Notes: generated by a model not told the origin, from the letters alone. DNA of 64,000 nucleotides from Ignavibacteriota bacterium (GCA_013285425.1 CP053447.1:3044001-3108000), one strand, 5' to 3'. Shown: positions 27,616 through 37,474, counted from the first letter of the stretch. Numbers and translations: made by a program.

Positions 27616-28656
27616 ATGTTTCAAATGAAAAGAATAATGTTCATACTCTTGATACTGTGTTTTTCAGCCTTTGAAACATTTGGTGGTGGTCACAATCGTG
27701 CAGGTACATCAGCCTCGCCAGAATTAAGAATTCCGGTTGGTGCAAGATACCTTGCAATGTCAGGTGCTACAATTGCCAATGTTACAGGTCTGGAAGGTAT
27801 CTATTGGAATCCGGCTGGAGTTGATTTCAGTCTTAATTCAGCCAATGCTATATTTTCATATCGCTCTTATATGGCAGATATGAGTGTTAATTATTTAGCT
27901 GCAAGCGGAAGATTAGGCGACTTCGGCTCACTTGGATTATCAATCAGAACTTTTAGCATAGGAGATATCCAGGAAACAACTATGGATCAGCCCGATGGAA
28001 CAGGCGGCGTAATCAGTCCTACATTTTTTGTGTTAGGATTAACTTACTCAAAACAGTTAACTGACAGAATTTCTGTGGGAGCTAATTTTAATCTGATCAA
28101 TGAATCAATAGACAGAGTATCTGCTTCAGGATTCAGCTTTGATTTCGGAGTTCAGTACCGCGATATGCTTGAGGTTCCTGGATTAGACCTCGGCGTGGTT
28201 GTTAGAAATCTTGGCTCACCAATGAAGTTTGATGGTAACGCTCTATACGTAAATGCTATTGATCCGAATTCAAACAGAGGACCAACGTATCTGTTGGTTG
28301 AAGCTGCAACTGCAGAATTACCGTCAGATATTTCAATTGGTATTTCATATCAAAGCAAATTTGATGAAGAAAATTCTGTAACAGTAGCAGGAGCTTTTCA
28401 AAATAATAACTATACTTATGATGATTATAAGTTAGGCGCAGAATATTCCTATAAAGATATCCTCTTTGTTAGAGGCGGTTATCTTTTTTCACCACAAGCA
28501 ACAGATGATACACCAAACATCTTTCAGAATTATACGCTTGGTTTAGGACTAAACTTTAAAGAGTTTAGCGGTGTAGATCTTACTTTGGATTATGCGTTTG
28601 TTCCTGTTAAGTATTTTGATTCAAACCATATATTTGCATTATCATTCGGCTTCTAA
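27616..28656 (+). CDS. PorV/PorQ family outer-membrane protein
   Basis: A 346-residue protein with a signal peptide (residues about 1-23). The family signature is ELRIPVGARYLAMSGATIAN, followed by GLEGIYWNPAG and SYMADMSVNYLAASG. Barrel strands run to the C-terminal phenylalanine (FALSFGF). PorV-type proteins are FadL-like barrels that work with T9SS, PorV being the shuttle carrying cargo from the translocon to the attachment complex. This copy is encoded with a large putative T9SS cargo, so it may be a dedicated partner of that cargo. It ends the four-gene operon, with a strong terminator at 28681-28712. Confidence 0.85.
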   Translation: MFQMKRIMFILLILCFSAFETFGGGHNRAGTSASPELRIPVGARYLAMSGATIANVTGLEGIYWNPAGVDFSLNSANAIFSYRSYMADMSVNYLAASGRLGDFGSLGLSIRTFSIGDIQETTMDQPDGTGGVISPTFFVLGLTYSKQLTDRISVGANFNLINESIDRVSASGFSFDFGVQYRDMLEVPGLDLGVVVRNLGSPMKFDGNALYVNAIDPNSNRGPTYLLVEAATAELPSDISIGISYQSKFDEENSVTVAGAFQNNNYTYDDYKLGAEYSYKDILFVRGGYLFSPQATDDTPNIFQNYTLGLGLNFKEFSGVDLTLDYAFVPVKYFDSNHIFALSFGF

Positions 28657-28680
28657 ACCGCAGTGATTGTTCCTTTTTAA

Positions 28681-28712
28681 TCCGTGTAGCTGAAACTACA
28701 CGGATTTTTTTT
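28681..28712 (+). terminator. Rho-independent terminator of the TonB/PorV operon
   Basis: TCCGTGTAG / CTACACGGA stem followed by eight T residues, 25 bases after the stop of the PorV-like gene. Confidence 0.92.
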
Positions 28713-28842
28713 GCCCATAAAAGATATTCAAATCATTGTTCAATCCTATTTGCCGTTTGTGTATTTTTATATGCAAAAGTATTCCGCTTATTAGAATTTT
28801 ACACCGATATAATTATCTTAATAAAATTTATAGGAGGTTAAC

Positions 28843-30753
28843 GTGAAACAATTAATTATTTCAGGATTGATTATGGCTTTTACTATTTCGCTTTTTTCAC
28901 AGCAGACCGAAGTGCCTTTGATTCCGATGAAAGATTTTTTTAGAAATCCCGAAAAAAGAAGCTTTCAAATTTCACCCGATGGAAATTACTTGTCATTTAT
29001 GCAGCCGGTTAATTCCAGAATGAATGTGTTTATCCAAAAAATCGGAGACGAGCAAACAACTCAGATAACATTTGCCACTGAAAGAGATATTGCGGGATAT
29101 TTTTGGAAAGGCAATAACAGAATAATTTATATTCAGGATTCTAAAGGCGATGAGAATTTCAGATTATATGCTGTTGATCGTGATGGGAAAAACCAAAAAG
29201 ATCTAACTCCATTTGAAAAAGTCAGGGCTGGTATTGTTGATGATCTTGAAGACAATCCTGCAGAAATGCTGATACAATTGAATAAAAATAATCCGCAGGT
29301 GTTTGATGTTTATAGAATCAATGTAAACACCGGCGATATGAAAATAGTAGGACAAAATCCGGGTAATATAACGGGCTGGCAAACTGACCACGATGGAAAA
29401 TTAAGAGCAGCAACAACAACAGATGGGGTTAACACAGGTATTCTTTATCGTGATAATGAAGATCAGGAGTTTAAAACTCTGATTACTACAACTTTTAAAG
29501 AAACACTTGCCCCGATTTTCTTCACCTTTGATAATAAAAATCTTTATATGGCTTCAAATATTGGCAGAGATAAAGCTGCAATTGTAGAGTATGATATTGC
29601 CAATAATAAAGAGATAAGGGTTTTGTACGAAAATCCGGATTACGATGTTGAAAGTCTTAGTTATTCAAAAAAACGAAAAGTAATAACATTTGCTTCTTAT
29701 CTTGGCTGGAAACAGGAATATCATTTCTTTGATAAAACAACAGAAGATGAGTATAATTTTTTAGCATCCAAATTACCGGGTAAGCAAATTGCTGTTGTTG
29801 GCGCTAATAAGAATGAAGATAAATTTTTAGTAAGAACTTATAGTGATAAATCACTTGGTTCATATTATTTCTTTGATGCAAAAACAAAAGATGTGAAAAA
29901 GTTATCTGATGTAAGCCCGTGGCTGAACGAAGATTATCTTGCAGATCAAAAACCAATTACTTATAAATCACGGGATGGTTTAACTATTCACGGTTACTTA
30001 ACACTTCCTAAAGGTGTTGAACCAAAAAATCTGCCTGTTGTAGTTAATCCACATGGCGGACCATGGGCAAGGGACGCCTGGGGATTTAATCCTGAGGTTC
30101 AGTTCCTCGCAAACAGAGGTTATGCTGTGTTGCAAATGAACTTCAGAGGATCAACAGGTTATGGAAAGGAGTTCTGGGAAATATCGTTTAAACAATGGGG
30201 TAAAACTATGCAGGATGATATTTCAGACGGAGTTAAATGGTTAATAAATCAAGGTATCGCAGACCCCAAAAGAGTTGGTATTTATGGCGGATCTTACGGC
30301 GGTTATGCAACTCTTGCTGGATTAACTTTTTCACCGGAACTTTATGCCTGCGGAGTTGATTATGTCGGTGTTTCAAACTTATTTACGTTTCAAAATTCTA
30401 TTCCTCCCTATTGGGCACCTATGAAGGAAATGCTTTATGAAATGGTTGGAAATCCTGAAAAAGATTCATTGCTGCTTTATGATGCCTCACCCGTTTTTCA
30501 TGTTGATAAAATTATAGCTCCTTTGTTTATTGCACAAGGCGCACACGATCCGAGAGTAAATAAAAACGAATCTGATCAAATGGTTGAAGCGTTAAAGAAA
30601 AGAGGAATTGATGTTCCATATATGGTAAAGGATAATGAAGGACATGGTTTCAGAAATGAAGAGAATCGGTTTGATTTTTACGGCGCAATGGAACAATTCT
30701 TCTTTAAGTATCTTGGCGGAAGAGCAGCAGAATTGAAAGAGGAAAAAAAATAA
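28843..30753 (+). CDS. Exported S9 family peptidase (prolyl oligopeptidase-like)
   Basis: A 636-residue secreted serine peptidase. It starts with GTG after a strong TAGGAGGT site. The signal peptide covers residues 1-19. A seven-bladed propeller (residues about 30-370) carries repeats such as FQISPDGNYLSF. The alpha/beta-hydrolase catalytic domain has nucleophile Ser484 in YGGSYGG, Asp569 in GAHDPRV and His601 in EGHGF; the HGGPW oxyanion segment is present. The residues fit the acyl-aminoacyl/dipeptidyl peptidase group (S9C-like), which releases peptides from small substrates in the periplasm or outside. The gene is monocistronic and ends in a hairpin shared with the convergent transporter gene. 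Confidence 0.92.
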   Translation: MKQLIISGLIMAFTISLFSQQTEVPLIPMKDFFRNPEKRSFQISPDGNYLSFMQPVNSRMNVFIQKIGDEQTTQITFATERDIAGYFWKGNNRIIYIQDSKGDENFRLYAVDRDGKNQKDLTPFEKVRAGIVDDLEDNPAEMLIQLNKNNPQVFDVYRINVNTGDMKIVGQNPGNITGWQTDHDGKLRAATTTDGVNTGILYRDNEDQEFKTLITTTFKETLAPIFFTFDNKNLYMASNIGRDKAAIVEYDIANNKEIRVLYENPDYDVESLSYSKKRKVITFASYLGWKQEYHFFDKTTEDEYNFLASKLPGKQIAVVGANKNEDKFLVRTYSDKSLGSYYFFDAKTKDVKKLSDVSPWLNEDYLADQKPITYKSRDGLTIHGYLTLPKGVEPKNLPVVVNPHGGPWARDAWGFNPEVQFLANRGYAVLQMNFRGSTGYGKEFWEISFKQWGKTMQDDISDGVKWLINQGIADPKRVGIYGGSYGGYATLAGLTFSPELYACGVDYVGVSNLFTFQNSIPPYWAPMKEMLYEMVGNPEKDSLLLYDASPVFHVDKIIAPLFIAQGAHDPRVNKNESDQMVEALKKRGIDVPYMVKDNEGHGFRNEENRFDFYGAMEQFFFKYLGGRAAELKEEKK

Positions 30754-30773
30754 TTTCTTTTATTTTTATGAAT

Positions 30774-30805
30774 GAAGTGAAGCAATGTGATGATTGCTTC
30801 ACTTC
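30774..30805 (+). terminator. Hairpin between convergent genes
   Basis: Perfect 13-bp stem GAAGTGAAGCAAT / ATTGCTTCACTTC with a six-base loop, between the S9 peptidase gene and the POT transporter gene. The flank is T-rich on the plus strand (GTTTGTGATTATT). Confidence 0.6.
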
Positions 30806-30818
30806 GTTTGTGATTATT

Positions 30819-32174
30819 CTAAACTGCTGAGAGCCTATCCTTTTTATTATAATACCATCTGTAAACAATTAATGCAATTGCGGATGTTAATCCAATTGCA
30901 GCAAAGTAATACCAGATTAAGTGCGCATCAGTATAATATGCAGCTCTTTGAATTTCAGTTAAACCAGTGGGCAGTGTTTTAGGATCCGGACAGTATTTTT
31001 CCAATAAAAACCCGGAAATTATTCCGCCGGCAATATAAGATATAAAGGAGTGTAAATGACTGAAGCCAAGATAAACGCCTTCTTCACCTTTTGGCGCCTG
31101 CAAAGAAAAGAATTCTAAAAATCTTGGCGAGATAAAACATTCAGCTAAACCTTGCAAACCAATACCAACTATCATCATAATTGTGTACGGATGAAAGAGT
31201 ATCCCGAGCAGTGGAATTTCTGTGCCGAACATTCCCTGCAGCCAAGGACCCAATGACATTGAAAAGGCTGATAACGGCATAATAAACATTCCTACAAGCA
31301 TTGAATTTACAGCTGATTTTTTTCTCATTACCTGTGTAACAATCAATACGAACACCATTACAATAAACGGATTAACATTTGCAAGCCATTCTGGATTTGC
31401 ATCATCCCCTACCATTCTTAAAACAAATTTCGGCATACTTTGATAAAGCTGCCCCTGAATAAGCCAAAAGCCGGAGACAATTAAAGTAAGAAGAATTAAC
31501 CTTGCGTTAGTCAGAATTTTTATGAGTGCATTAAAAATTTCTTTAAATGATTTTCTTTCAGTTTTTAATTCGAGGTTTCTGAATAAAAATATAGCAAGTA
31601 ATAGCGCGATAAAAGACATGCCTGCTGAAAAGAAATTTATGTACTCCAGCCCAAGTCCTTTTCTGATCCATGGAACAACAGTTTTACCGCTGAACGCACC
31701 AATATTTACAATCCAATAAAAAATTGAAAAAGCTCTTGCCCTGTTTACTTCGTCAGATGTTTTTGCAACAGTGCCTGTTATTAATGGCTTAATAAAAGAA
31801 GCTCCAACCATCAATACAATCAAAAAGAAAATAACAGATACTTTAGAGTAGGTTATTCCAAGGAAAAAATATCCGATTGTAAGTAAACCAAAAGCAAGTA
31901 TTAATCCATTTCTAAAACCAATCCTATCGCTGATTGCACCAGAAAATGGTGGAAGCAGGTATAAAAAGCCTGCAAACAATCCTGCTATAGTGTTACCCCA
32001 TAAATCATCAAATCCAACCAAATCAGTTAAATAAACCGTAAGCAGTATAAAAAAACCATAATAAGCAGCTCTTTCACAGAGCTCCATTAAATTAGCTAAC
32101 CAAAAATCTTTAGGAAATTTCCAGCCTGGTTTTGCCGCAGACTGTCCATCAATAGGAGCATTTGTTACAACCAT
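30819..32174 (-). CDS. POT/PTR2-type MFS transporter, probably proton-coupled oligopeptide uptake
   Basis: A 451-residue integral membrane protein with about 12 hydrophobic segments. Near the N-terminus LANLMELCERAAYYGFF matches the ExxER(F/A)xYYG motif that defines proton-coupled oligopeptide transporters. The second family motif is recognisable in the GAxxSDRIGFRNGLI loop (here SGAISDRIGFRNG). The FYWIVNIGAF segment in helix 5 corresponds to the FYxxIN(xG) signature. Import of di- and tripeptides is the usual role. Several neighbours are exported peptidases, which would supply such peptides, though that link is inferred. Other POT members carry nitrate or other substrates. Confidence 0.8.
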   Translation of the reverse strand: MVVTNAPIDGQSAAKPGWKFPKDFWLANLMELCERAAYYGFFILLTVYLTDLVGFDDLWGNTIAGLFAGFLYLLPPFSGAISDRIGFRNGLILAFGLLTIGYFFLGITYSKVSVIFFLIVLMVGASFIKPLITGTVAKTSDEVNRARAFSIFYWIVNIGAFSGKTVVPWIRKGLGLEYINFFSAGMSFIALLLAIFLFRNLELKTERKSFKEIFNALIKILTNARLILLTLIVSGFWLIQGQLYQSMPKFVLRMVGDDANPEWLANVNPFIVMVFVLIVTQVMRKKSAVNSMLVGMFIMPLSAFSMSLGPWLQGMFGTEIPLLGILFHPYTIMMIVGIGLQGLAECFISPRFLEFFSLQAPKGEEGVYLGFSHLHSFISYIAGGIISGFLLEKYCPDPKTLPTGLTEIQRAAYYTDAHLIWYYFAAIGLTSAIALIVYRWYYNKKDRLSAV

Positions 32175-32231
32175 TAAGAACCTCTGTTAATTGGAGAATT
32201 TGAAAGGTGCAAAATATAATTTTTATCCGAA

Positions 32232-32774
32232 TTATTTCACTTTAGAAATAAATTTTAATGAGCCGGAGTTTATGCAATATCTTAAACCGGTAGGCGGTGG
32301 TCCATCATCAAAAACATGACCTAAGTGTCCCCCGCATCTTGCACACATTACTTCTGTTCTTATCATTCCGTAGCTTTTATCCTCTTTGTATATAATCCGA
32401 CTGCTGTCAATCGCTTGGAAATAACTTGGCCAACCGCAGCCTGATTCAAATTTGGTATCTGATTCAAACAGCTCTGTTCCGCATGCAGCACAAATATATG
32501 TGCCATATTCAAAATGATCCCAGTACTTTCCGGTAAACGGACGCTCGGTTCCCTTTTCTCTTAGGATACTATATTCTTCAGGGGTTAATTCTCTTTTCCA
32601 CTCTTCATCAGTTTTAATAATTTTTTGTTCCATATTTTTTTCTTTCCGATTTACGGTATCTTTTTCATAATAGTTGTTAAAAATTCTTTTATGTTCAGGA
32701 TACGATGGTTTTATTAACAGCCATAAGCCTGTTCCCGCAGCAATAAAAATGAATATATAAACAATCCTGTTCAT
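32232..32774 (-). CDS. msrB: Membrane-anchored peptide-methionine (R)-S-oxide reductase
   Basis: A 180-residue protein. An N-terminal hydrophobic anchor ([18 protein letters not shown]) precedes a complete MsrB domain. Zinc is bound by CAAC and CARC. Family strings are [13 protein letters not shown] and [19 protein letters not shown]. The catalytic cysteine is Cys167 in RYCINSGS. MsrB reduces the R-epimer of oxidised methionine. The anchor suggests work on the periplasmic side, although an internal ATG at Met48 would give a soluble cytosolic form. MsrA is encoded separately at 63402-63953. Confidence 0.93.
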   Translation of the reverse strand: MNRIVYIFIFIAAGTGLWLLIKPSYPEHKRIFNNYYEKDTVNRKEKNMEQKIIKTDEEWKRELTPEEYSILREKGTERPFTGKYWDHFEYGTYICAACGTELFESDTKFESGCGWPSYFQAIDSSRIIYKEDKSYGMIRTEVMCARCGGHLGHVFDDGPPPTGLRYCINSGSLKFISKVK

Positions 32775-32793
32775 ATTAGATATATATCTTGGT

Positions 32794-32801
32794 TATATTT
32801 G
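32794..32801 (+). promoter_or_regulatory. Candidate -7 element for the nitroreductase gene
   Basis: TATATTTG fits the Bacteroidota TAnnTTTG pattern, 86 bases before the nitroreductase start. No clear -33 box is present at the right spacing, so confidence is low. Confidence 0.22.
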
Positions 32802-32886
32802 TAAACAAAATGCAAAGTTTTATTTAGAATATTTTCATATAAATGATAATTATCAACTCAATAATTTTATCAACAGGAGAGTTAAT

Positions 32887-33517
32887 ATGGAATTAAAAGA
32901 TGTAATTGAAAAACGCTCAAGTATCAGAATGTTTACTGATGAGAAAATTCCGATCGAAGACATTAAAGAAGTTATCAGAAGAGCCGGGCTTGCACCAAGC
33001 ATAAACAATTCACAGCCCTGGAAGTTTATAGCAATTACCAATAAAGATATCATTGATAAAATGGGTAAAATAGTTCAGGAAAAAGTACTTGATTATTTTC
33101 CTCACGAGAATAAAGAAGAAAAAAATGTTTGCTCAGGCAAAAGTACTTAGATTTTCTACCTTCTTTATGGATGCACCGGTGTTAATTGCTGTTGAAATGA
33201 GTCAATACAAAACTGTTGTTGAGGAACTTTTAAAAGGACGGGAATTAAGTCTGGAAGATGTTGACAGATTAAGGAACTATCCGAATATCCAATCAATCGG
33301 TGCTGCGGTAGAAAATTTAATTCTATCTGCATTTGATTTAGGCTATGGCGCCTGCTGGTTATCGGGGTTACTTATTGCAAGAGATGAATTAGAACAAATA
33401 CTCGGCATTAAAAATCCGAATATCTTAGCTGCCTGTGTAGCAATTGGAAAGCCGCGTGAGATTAATAAACAAAGAGAAAAGAAAAACTTTGACGAAATAT
33501 TTAAACTTGTTGAATAA
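32887..33517 (+). pseudogene. Nitroreductase family flavoprotein, frameshifted
   Basis: Two overlapping frames, 32887-33150 and 33089-33517, together make a nitroreductase of about 209 residues. The first has the FMN-binding start (VIEKRSSIRMFTDEKI, then RAGLAPSINNSQPWKF). The second has GAAVENLILSAFDLGYGACWL and ACVAIGKPRE, the other FMN and dimer segments. The break is at an A-run of seven (33119-33125). With six As the reading continues HENKEEKMFAQAKVLRFS without a stop. Such enzymes reduce nitro groups, quinones or flavins with NAD(P)H. Whether the frameshift is real or a homopolymer sequencing error cannot be told from this window. It overlaps the convergent transporter gene by 17 bases. 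Confidence 0.85.
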
Positions 33518-34829
33518 GATTTCTACCAGGCTTCAGCGCCCTTTTTGTCGGTATCATTAAATAAGCACAAGCAGCTATTCTTCCTGCTGCAAAGGCAAGA
33601 GTAGCTGCAACTGCTCCTACTAACCAGAAATATTTTATGCTAATCGCAACAACTATCATTATTCCGAAAAACTCTATTGCAGTACCATAAGTAATTTGTT
33701 TGGTCTCCTTTACTTTAACTAAGATAGCTCTTTGAAAACTAACTAAAACCGTAAGCACAGGAAAAAAGGACATTATCTTCAGTGGTGTCCCTGCAAATCT
33801 TGTTAGTGAATCAGAAAGTCCGGAAACATTTTTAAACCAGATTTCTGATAACGGCGTAAACGCAACCAGCATTAAGCTGCCTGCGGAAAATGCAGCAAGT
33901 TTAACAGCAAAGTCTTTTAATTTTTTGTAATTGATAAAATTATCGCCGGATAAAGCTATTGCTACTTCCTGATAAGATAATCCGAAAGCACGAAAAATAA
34001 ATACAAGCGATGTTACAACCGGCATTACTGCAAACGATTCAATCGCCATTCTGCTCTGCCCGATAAAAAAAGTAACAAATGGCTGAATACCTAATGTAAG
34101 CAAAGAAGTTAGTGCAAGCGGAAAATAAAATTTTAGAATATTTTTTTGTGTTAATGTTGTATCAATAGATTCCGTTTCTGATTTAATTCCGGAAACAATT
34201 TTAGCAGCCATTATTTTGCTTGCAAATGCTTCACATAATACTGCGGTTGATAATGCTGTAGCTCCGACAACTACTCCCGGAACATTAGTTAGAACAAATA
34301 ATAAAAATGCAGTTAACGACATCGAAGTAAGACGGATTACAGTTCCGTAAGCAACCAGCTTTGTTAATCCATGTGTTATTAATATCCCCTGATAGAATCT
34401 TCTGAAACCAATTGCTCCGGGCCAAGGAATTAATATTATAACAGCAATATGAGTAAGATGAGAAACTTCAACAGGCAAACCTATTAACTTTTCTGTGATA
34501 AAATAAAATATCCCTGGTGTGCAAAAGAAACTTAATAACGCAGTTAACAGAAAGATTAGTAAATAATTAAATCTTCGCAGTTGTAAAAACGATTTATAAT
34601 TTGTAACCAATGCAGTCGAAGCGCTCATCATCATTATTACAGGTGCTTCAAAAATCATAGCTAAAGAAAAAGCGATTCCATAAGCTGCAAGATTAAACTC
34701 CGGCTCTGGTAATCTCGCAATAAGAGCTGAAAGATATGGTCCTTCAACAGACATCATAAGCCAGGTTACAGCCAATGGCAGCCAGAATCTGAATATTGCT
34801 TTTGTGGTCAGAGGTTTTCCTGAGTTCAA
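33501..34829 (-). CDS. MOP-superfamily transporter (MATE/ANK-like)
   Basis: A 442-residue integral membrane protein with about 12 hydrophobic helices and internal two-fold similarity. The first half starts FRFWLPLAVTWLMMSVEGPY and the second half FYFPLALTSLLTLGIQPF, the paired opening typical of the MATE/MOP fold. The stretch TPLKIMSFFPVLTVLVSFQR resembles the progressive-ankylosis (ANKH) branch more than classical NorM. Substrate unknown; drug or organic-anion export is the family range. The upstream region to the next gene is short and divergent. Confidence 0.65.
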   Translation of the reverse strand: MNSGKPLTTKAIFRFWLPLAVTWLMMSVEGPYLSALIARLPEPEFNLAAYGIAFSLAMIFEAPVIMMMSASTALVTNYKSFLQLRRFNYLLIFLLTALLSFFCTPGIFYFITEKLIGLPVEVSHLTHIAVIILIPWPGAIGFRRFYQGILITHGLTKLVAYGTVIRLTSMSLTAFLLFVLTNVPGVVVGATALSTAVLCEAFASKIMAAKIVSGIKSETESIDTTLTQKNILKFYFPLALTSLLTLGIQPFVTFFIGQSRMAIESFAVMPVVTSLVFIFRAFGLSYQEVAIALSGDNFINYKKLKDFAVKLAAFSAGSLMLVAFTPLSEIWFKNVSGLSDSLTRFAGTPLKIMSFFPVLTVLVSFQRAILVKVKETKQITYGTAIEFFGIMIVVAISIKYFWLVGAVAATLAFAAGRIAACAYLMIPTKRALKPGRNLIQQV

Positions 34830-34939
34830 ATTATTATAAGGATTTTAATGCCAAACTTAAAGAATATTTCCTAATCGTATAATATTATTATTAAATTACA
34901 GTAAGGATTTGATATTTTTTTTAATCAGGAGAGAGTGCT

Positions 34940-35524
34940 ATGAAAAAAATCCTTTCGTTTTCTATACTTATTTCCCTTTTTATTATTACAGCTTGTACTG
35001 AGAAATCTCAACCCGAATTAACTGAACAAATGAAAGATGGACTTAGAAAAGATGCTAAGGAGTTTATGGAATCTCTTAAAGATATTCTTGTTAAAGAAAT
35101 TCAAACAAATGGTATTACTGCTGCCGTTAATGTTTGTTCAGATACTGCCCAGATCCTTACTAATGATTATGGATTAAGAAAAGGTATTTATATAAAAAGA
35201 GTTTCATTTAAACACAGAAATCAAAATAACATCCCGGACAAGTACGAAAGTAAAGCTCTGCAATACTTTAATGAGTTAAAATCAAGCGGTAATTTAAATG
35301 AAGATTCAGAGTTCGCTGAGATTGAAGAAATAAACGGCATAAAAAAAATAAGATATTTAAAACCAATTGTGATTCAAGCTCTCTGCTTAAACTGCCATGG
35401 CAGTTCAGAAAATATCAGTACCGATGTAAAGAATATTCTTAATACAAAATATCCTGACGATAGAGCTGTAGGATATCAAAAAGATGATCTTCGCGGCGCT
35501 GTTTCTATAATTAAAACTTTATAA
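34940..35524 (+). CDS. DUF3365 (Tll0287-like) heme-binding lipoprotein
   Basis: A 194-residue predicted lipoprotein (lipobox ITAC, Cys19). The single domain matches DUF3365/Tll0287-like: AVNVCSDTAQIL in the first half, then LKPIVIQALCLNCHG with a heme c attachment motif CxxCH (Cys149, Cys152, His153), and YPDDRAVGYQKDDLRGAVSI at the end. Such proteins are periplasmic monoheme c-type cytochromes or redox sensors. No partner kinase is fused or adjacent. The acyl-CoA synthetase gene starts 14 bases downstream, so both are likely on one transcript. Confidence 0.85.
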   Translation: MKKILSFSILISLFIITACTEKSQPELTEQMKDGLRKDAKEFMESLKDILVKEIQTNGITAAVNVCSDTAQILTNDYGLRKGIYIKRVSFKHRNQNNIPDKYESKALQYFNELKSSGNLNEDSEFAEIEEINGIKKIRYLKPIVIQALCLNCHGSSENISTDVKNILNTKYPDDRAVGYQKDDLRGAVSIIKTL

Positions 35525-35538
35525 TAAAGGAAAACAAG

Positions 35539-37260
35539 ATGATTAAAAATTATCCGACTTATCAGGTTCCAAATATTAATTCTATTCAGGAAATGCTTCT
35601 CCGGTCAGCTAAAGAATACTCAGATAAAATTGCACTGGAAGATTTAAGTTTAACACCTATCTCAAGAGTGAGTTTTAAACAGCTTTATGATTATGTTGTA
35701 AGATTTGGAAAATCGCTTTTTGATATTGGAGTCAAAGAAAGAGATCATGTAGCAATTATAAGCGAGAACAGGGTTCAATGGTCGTTATCATATCTGACAT
35801 CCATGTGTTTTAATATGGTAGCCGTGCCGCTGGATAAAAATCTCAATCAAAATGAAATGCTGAATATTATACACGAATCTGATGCTAAGGCTATTATTTT
35901 TTCGGATTCATTTGAACCTTTGATGAAGGATAAAAGAGATTCGCTTTTAAATCTGAAGTATTATATCAACATGGATTCTAAAGAAGATCGTGATAATATT
36001 CTTTCAATGAGCAGAATGATTGAAAAGCAAAACCCGATAATCGACCGTTTACCATATATTGATCCTAATGCGATATGCGAGATAATTTTTACTTCGGGTT
36101 CTTTAGGCAGGGCAAAAGGAGTTATGCTTACTCAGAAAAATCTTGCAGCAAACCTTATGGCTATGACTAGTATGATAAAAATTACTCCCGAAGATAAATT
36201 TCTTTCTGTTCTCCCTATACATCATAAATATGAATGCACCTGCGGGCTGCTTTGTCCGCTTTATGCCGGAAGTTCTGCTCACTATGCTCAATCATTAAAA
36301 ACAGTTGTGGATGATTTGCAAAAAGTTAAAGCTACAATTCTTCTTGGCGTACCTTTGCTGTATGATAAAATGTTTAAGAAAATTTACAAAGGAATTCAGG
36401 AAGACAAATTAAAATCCAAGATTGTTCCCCCACTTGTTTCTGTAACCAATTTTTTACAATCAATCGGCTGGAAAGGATCTAAAAAATTAGTGTTCAAGGA
36501 ACTACATGAAAAATTTGGAGGCTCAATCAGATTATTTATTGCAGGCGGAGCCGCTCCAGATCCAAAGGTTGCAAAGGGACTACGCGAACTTGGTTTTAAC
36601 TTTGTTCAGGGTTATGGGCTAACAGAAACAGCACCTATCGTTGCACTTAATAGATTATTTAGTTTTAAAGATAATGCAGCAGGATTACCGCTCCCGGGAC
36701 TGGAGATAAAAATTAATAATCCAAACGAACATGGCTCAGGTGAAATTTTTGTAAAGGGTGCGAGTGTAATGCTTGGGTATTATAAAAATCAAAAACTAAG
36801 TGATGATGCTTTTGAAGACGGCTGGTTTAAAACAGGTGATATCGGGTTTTTCGATAAAGATGGATTCCTTCATATTAATGGAAGACAGAAGAATGTGATT
36901 ATTTCTAAAAGCGGCGAAAATGTTTATCCTGAAGAGATTGAAGATATCCTTATTCGCAGCCCGTTTATTCAGGAGTGTATGGTTTACGGTGAAAAGGATG
37001 AAAAACACACAGAAATTATTTCTGTACAAATTGTAACTGATGCAGAATCTTTTATCGAATATTCCGGAAAGAATAAAGTGCAAATTACTCCGGAACTTAT
37101 TAACACAATGATTTCAGAGGCTATTAAAGAAGCTAACAAAGAGCTGCCCAATTATAAGCAGGTTCGAAAATTTTATATAAGAGATACTGAGTTCGAAAAG
37201 ACTACGACTCAAAAAATTAAGAGATATCTTGTTAAAGACGTTAAGCAAAACTCTTTTTAA
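35539..37260 (+). CDS. Long-chain acyl-CoA synthetase-like AMP-binding enzyme
   Basis: A 573-residue adenylate-forming enzyme. The ATP-binding P-loop motif reads IIFTSGSLGRAKGVMLTQ (residues about 179-196). Later motifs are FVQGYGLTETAP, GWFKTGDIGF (Asp of the A8 region) and GRQKNVIISKSGENVYPEEIE before the C-terminal lid. Such enzymes activate fatty acids to acyl-CoA with ATP. The P-loop carries SGSLGRAKG where SGTTGxPKG is usual, a tolerated variation. No transmembrane segment is evident, so the enzyme is cytosolic or peripherally membrane-bound. Chain-length preference cannot be read from the sequence. Confidence 0.85.
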   Translation: MIKNYPTYQVPNINSIQEMLLRSAKEYSDKIALEDLSLTPISRVSFKQLYDYVVRFGKSLFDIGVKERDHVAIISENRVQWSLSYLTSMCFNMVAVPLDKNLNQNEMLNIIHESDAKAIIFSDSFEPLMKDKRDSLLNLKYYINMDSKEDRDNILSMSRMIEKQNPIIDRLPYIDPNAICEIIFTSGSLGRAKGVMLTQKNLAANLMAMTSMIKITPEDKFLSVLPIHHKYECTCGLLCPLYAGSSAHYAQSLKTVVDDLQKVKATILLGVPLLYDKMFKKIYKGIQEDKLKSKIVPPLVSVTNFLQSIGWKGSKKLVFKELHEKFGGSIRLFIAGGAAPDPKVAKGLRELGFNFVQGYGLTETAPIVALNRLFSFKDNAAGLPLPGLEIKINNPNEHGSGEIFVKGASVMLGYYKNQKLSDDAFEDGWFKTGDIGFFDKDGFLHINGRQKNVIISKSGENVYPEEIEDILIRSPFIQECMVYGEKDEKHTEIISVQIVTDAESFIEYSGKNKVQITPELINTMISEAIKEANKELPNYKQVRKFYIRDTEFEKTTTQKIKRYLVKDVKQNSF

Positions 37261-37474
37261 CGTATCGTTTATGTAAAAACGATTTTTAAAAAAACAGATT
37301 TCTGTATGATCAAAATTGTTGTGAAGTGTTTGAACAAAACTTAATCAATCGTTCAGATTGTTATAAGAATTTTCGCCTCGATTACTAAAAGTAAATCTAT
37401 GATTGATAACAGTTTTTGTTATTGCCGGTTTGAAAAATAAATTATTTCAGAATTAATTTTAAAACAGGATTTAA

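Noticed and set aside
20579..28656. Interpretation as a SusC/SusD polysaccharide utilisation locus
   Set aside because: There is no SusD-like lipoprotein, no glycoside hydrolase and no regulator nearby; the lipoprotein is DUF4397.
33089..33150. Programmed ribosomal frameshifting in the nitroreductase gene
   Set aside because: The A-run could in theory be slippery, but nitroreductases are not known to use it, no downstream structure stands out, and similar breaks occur in unrelated genes here.
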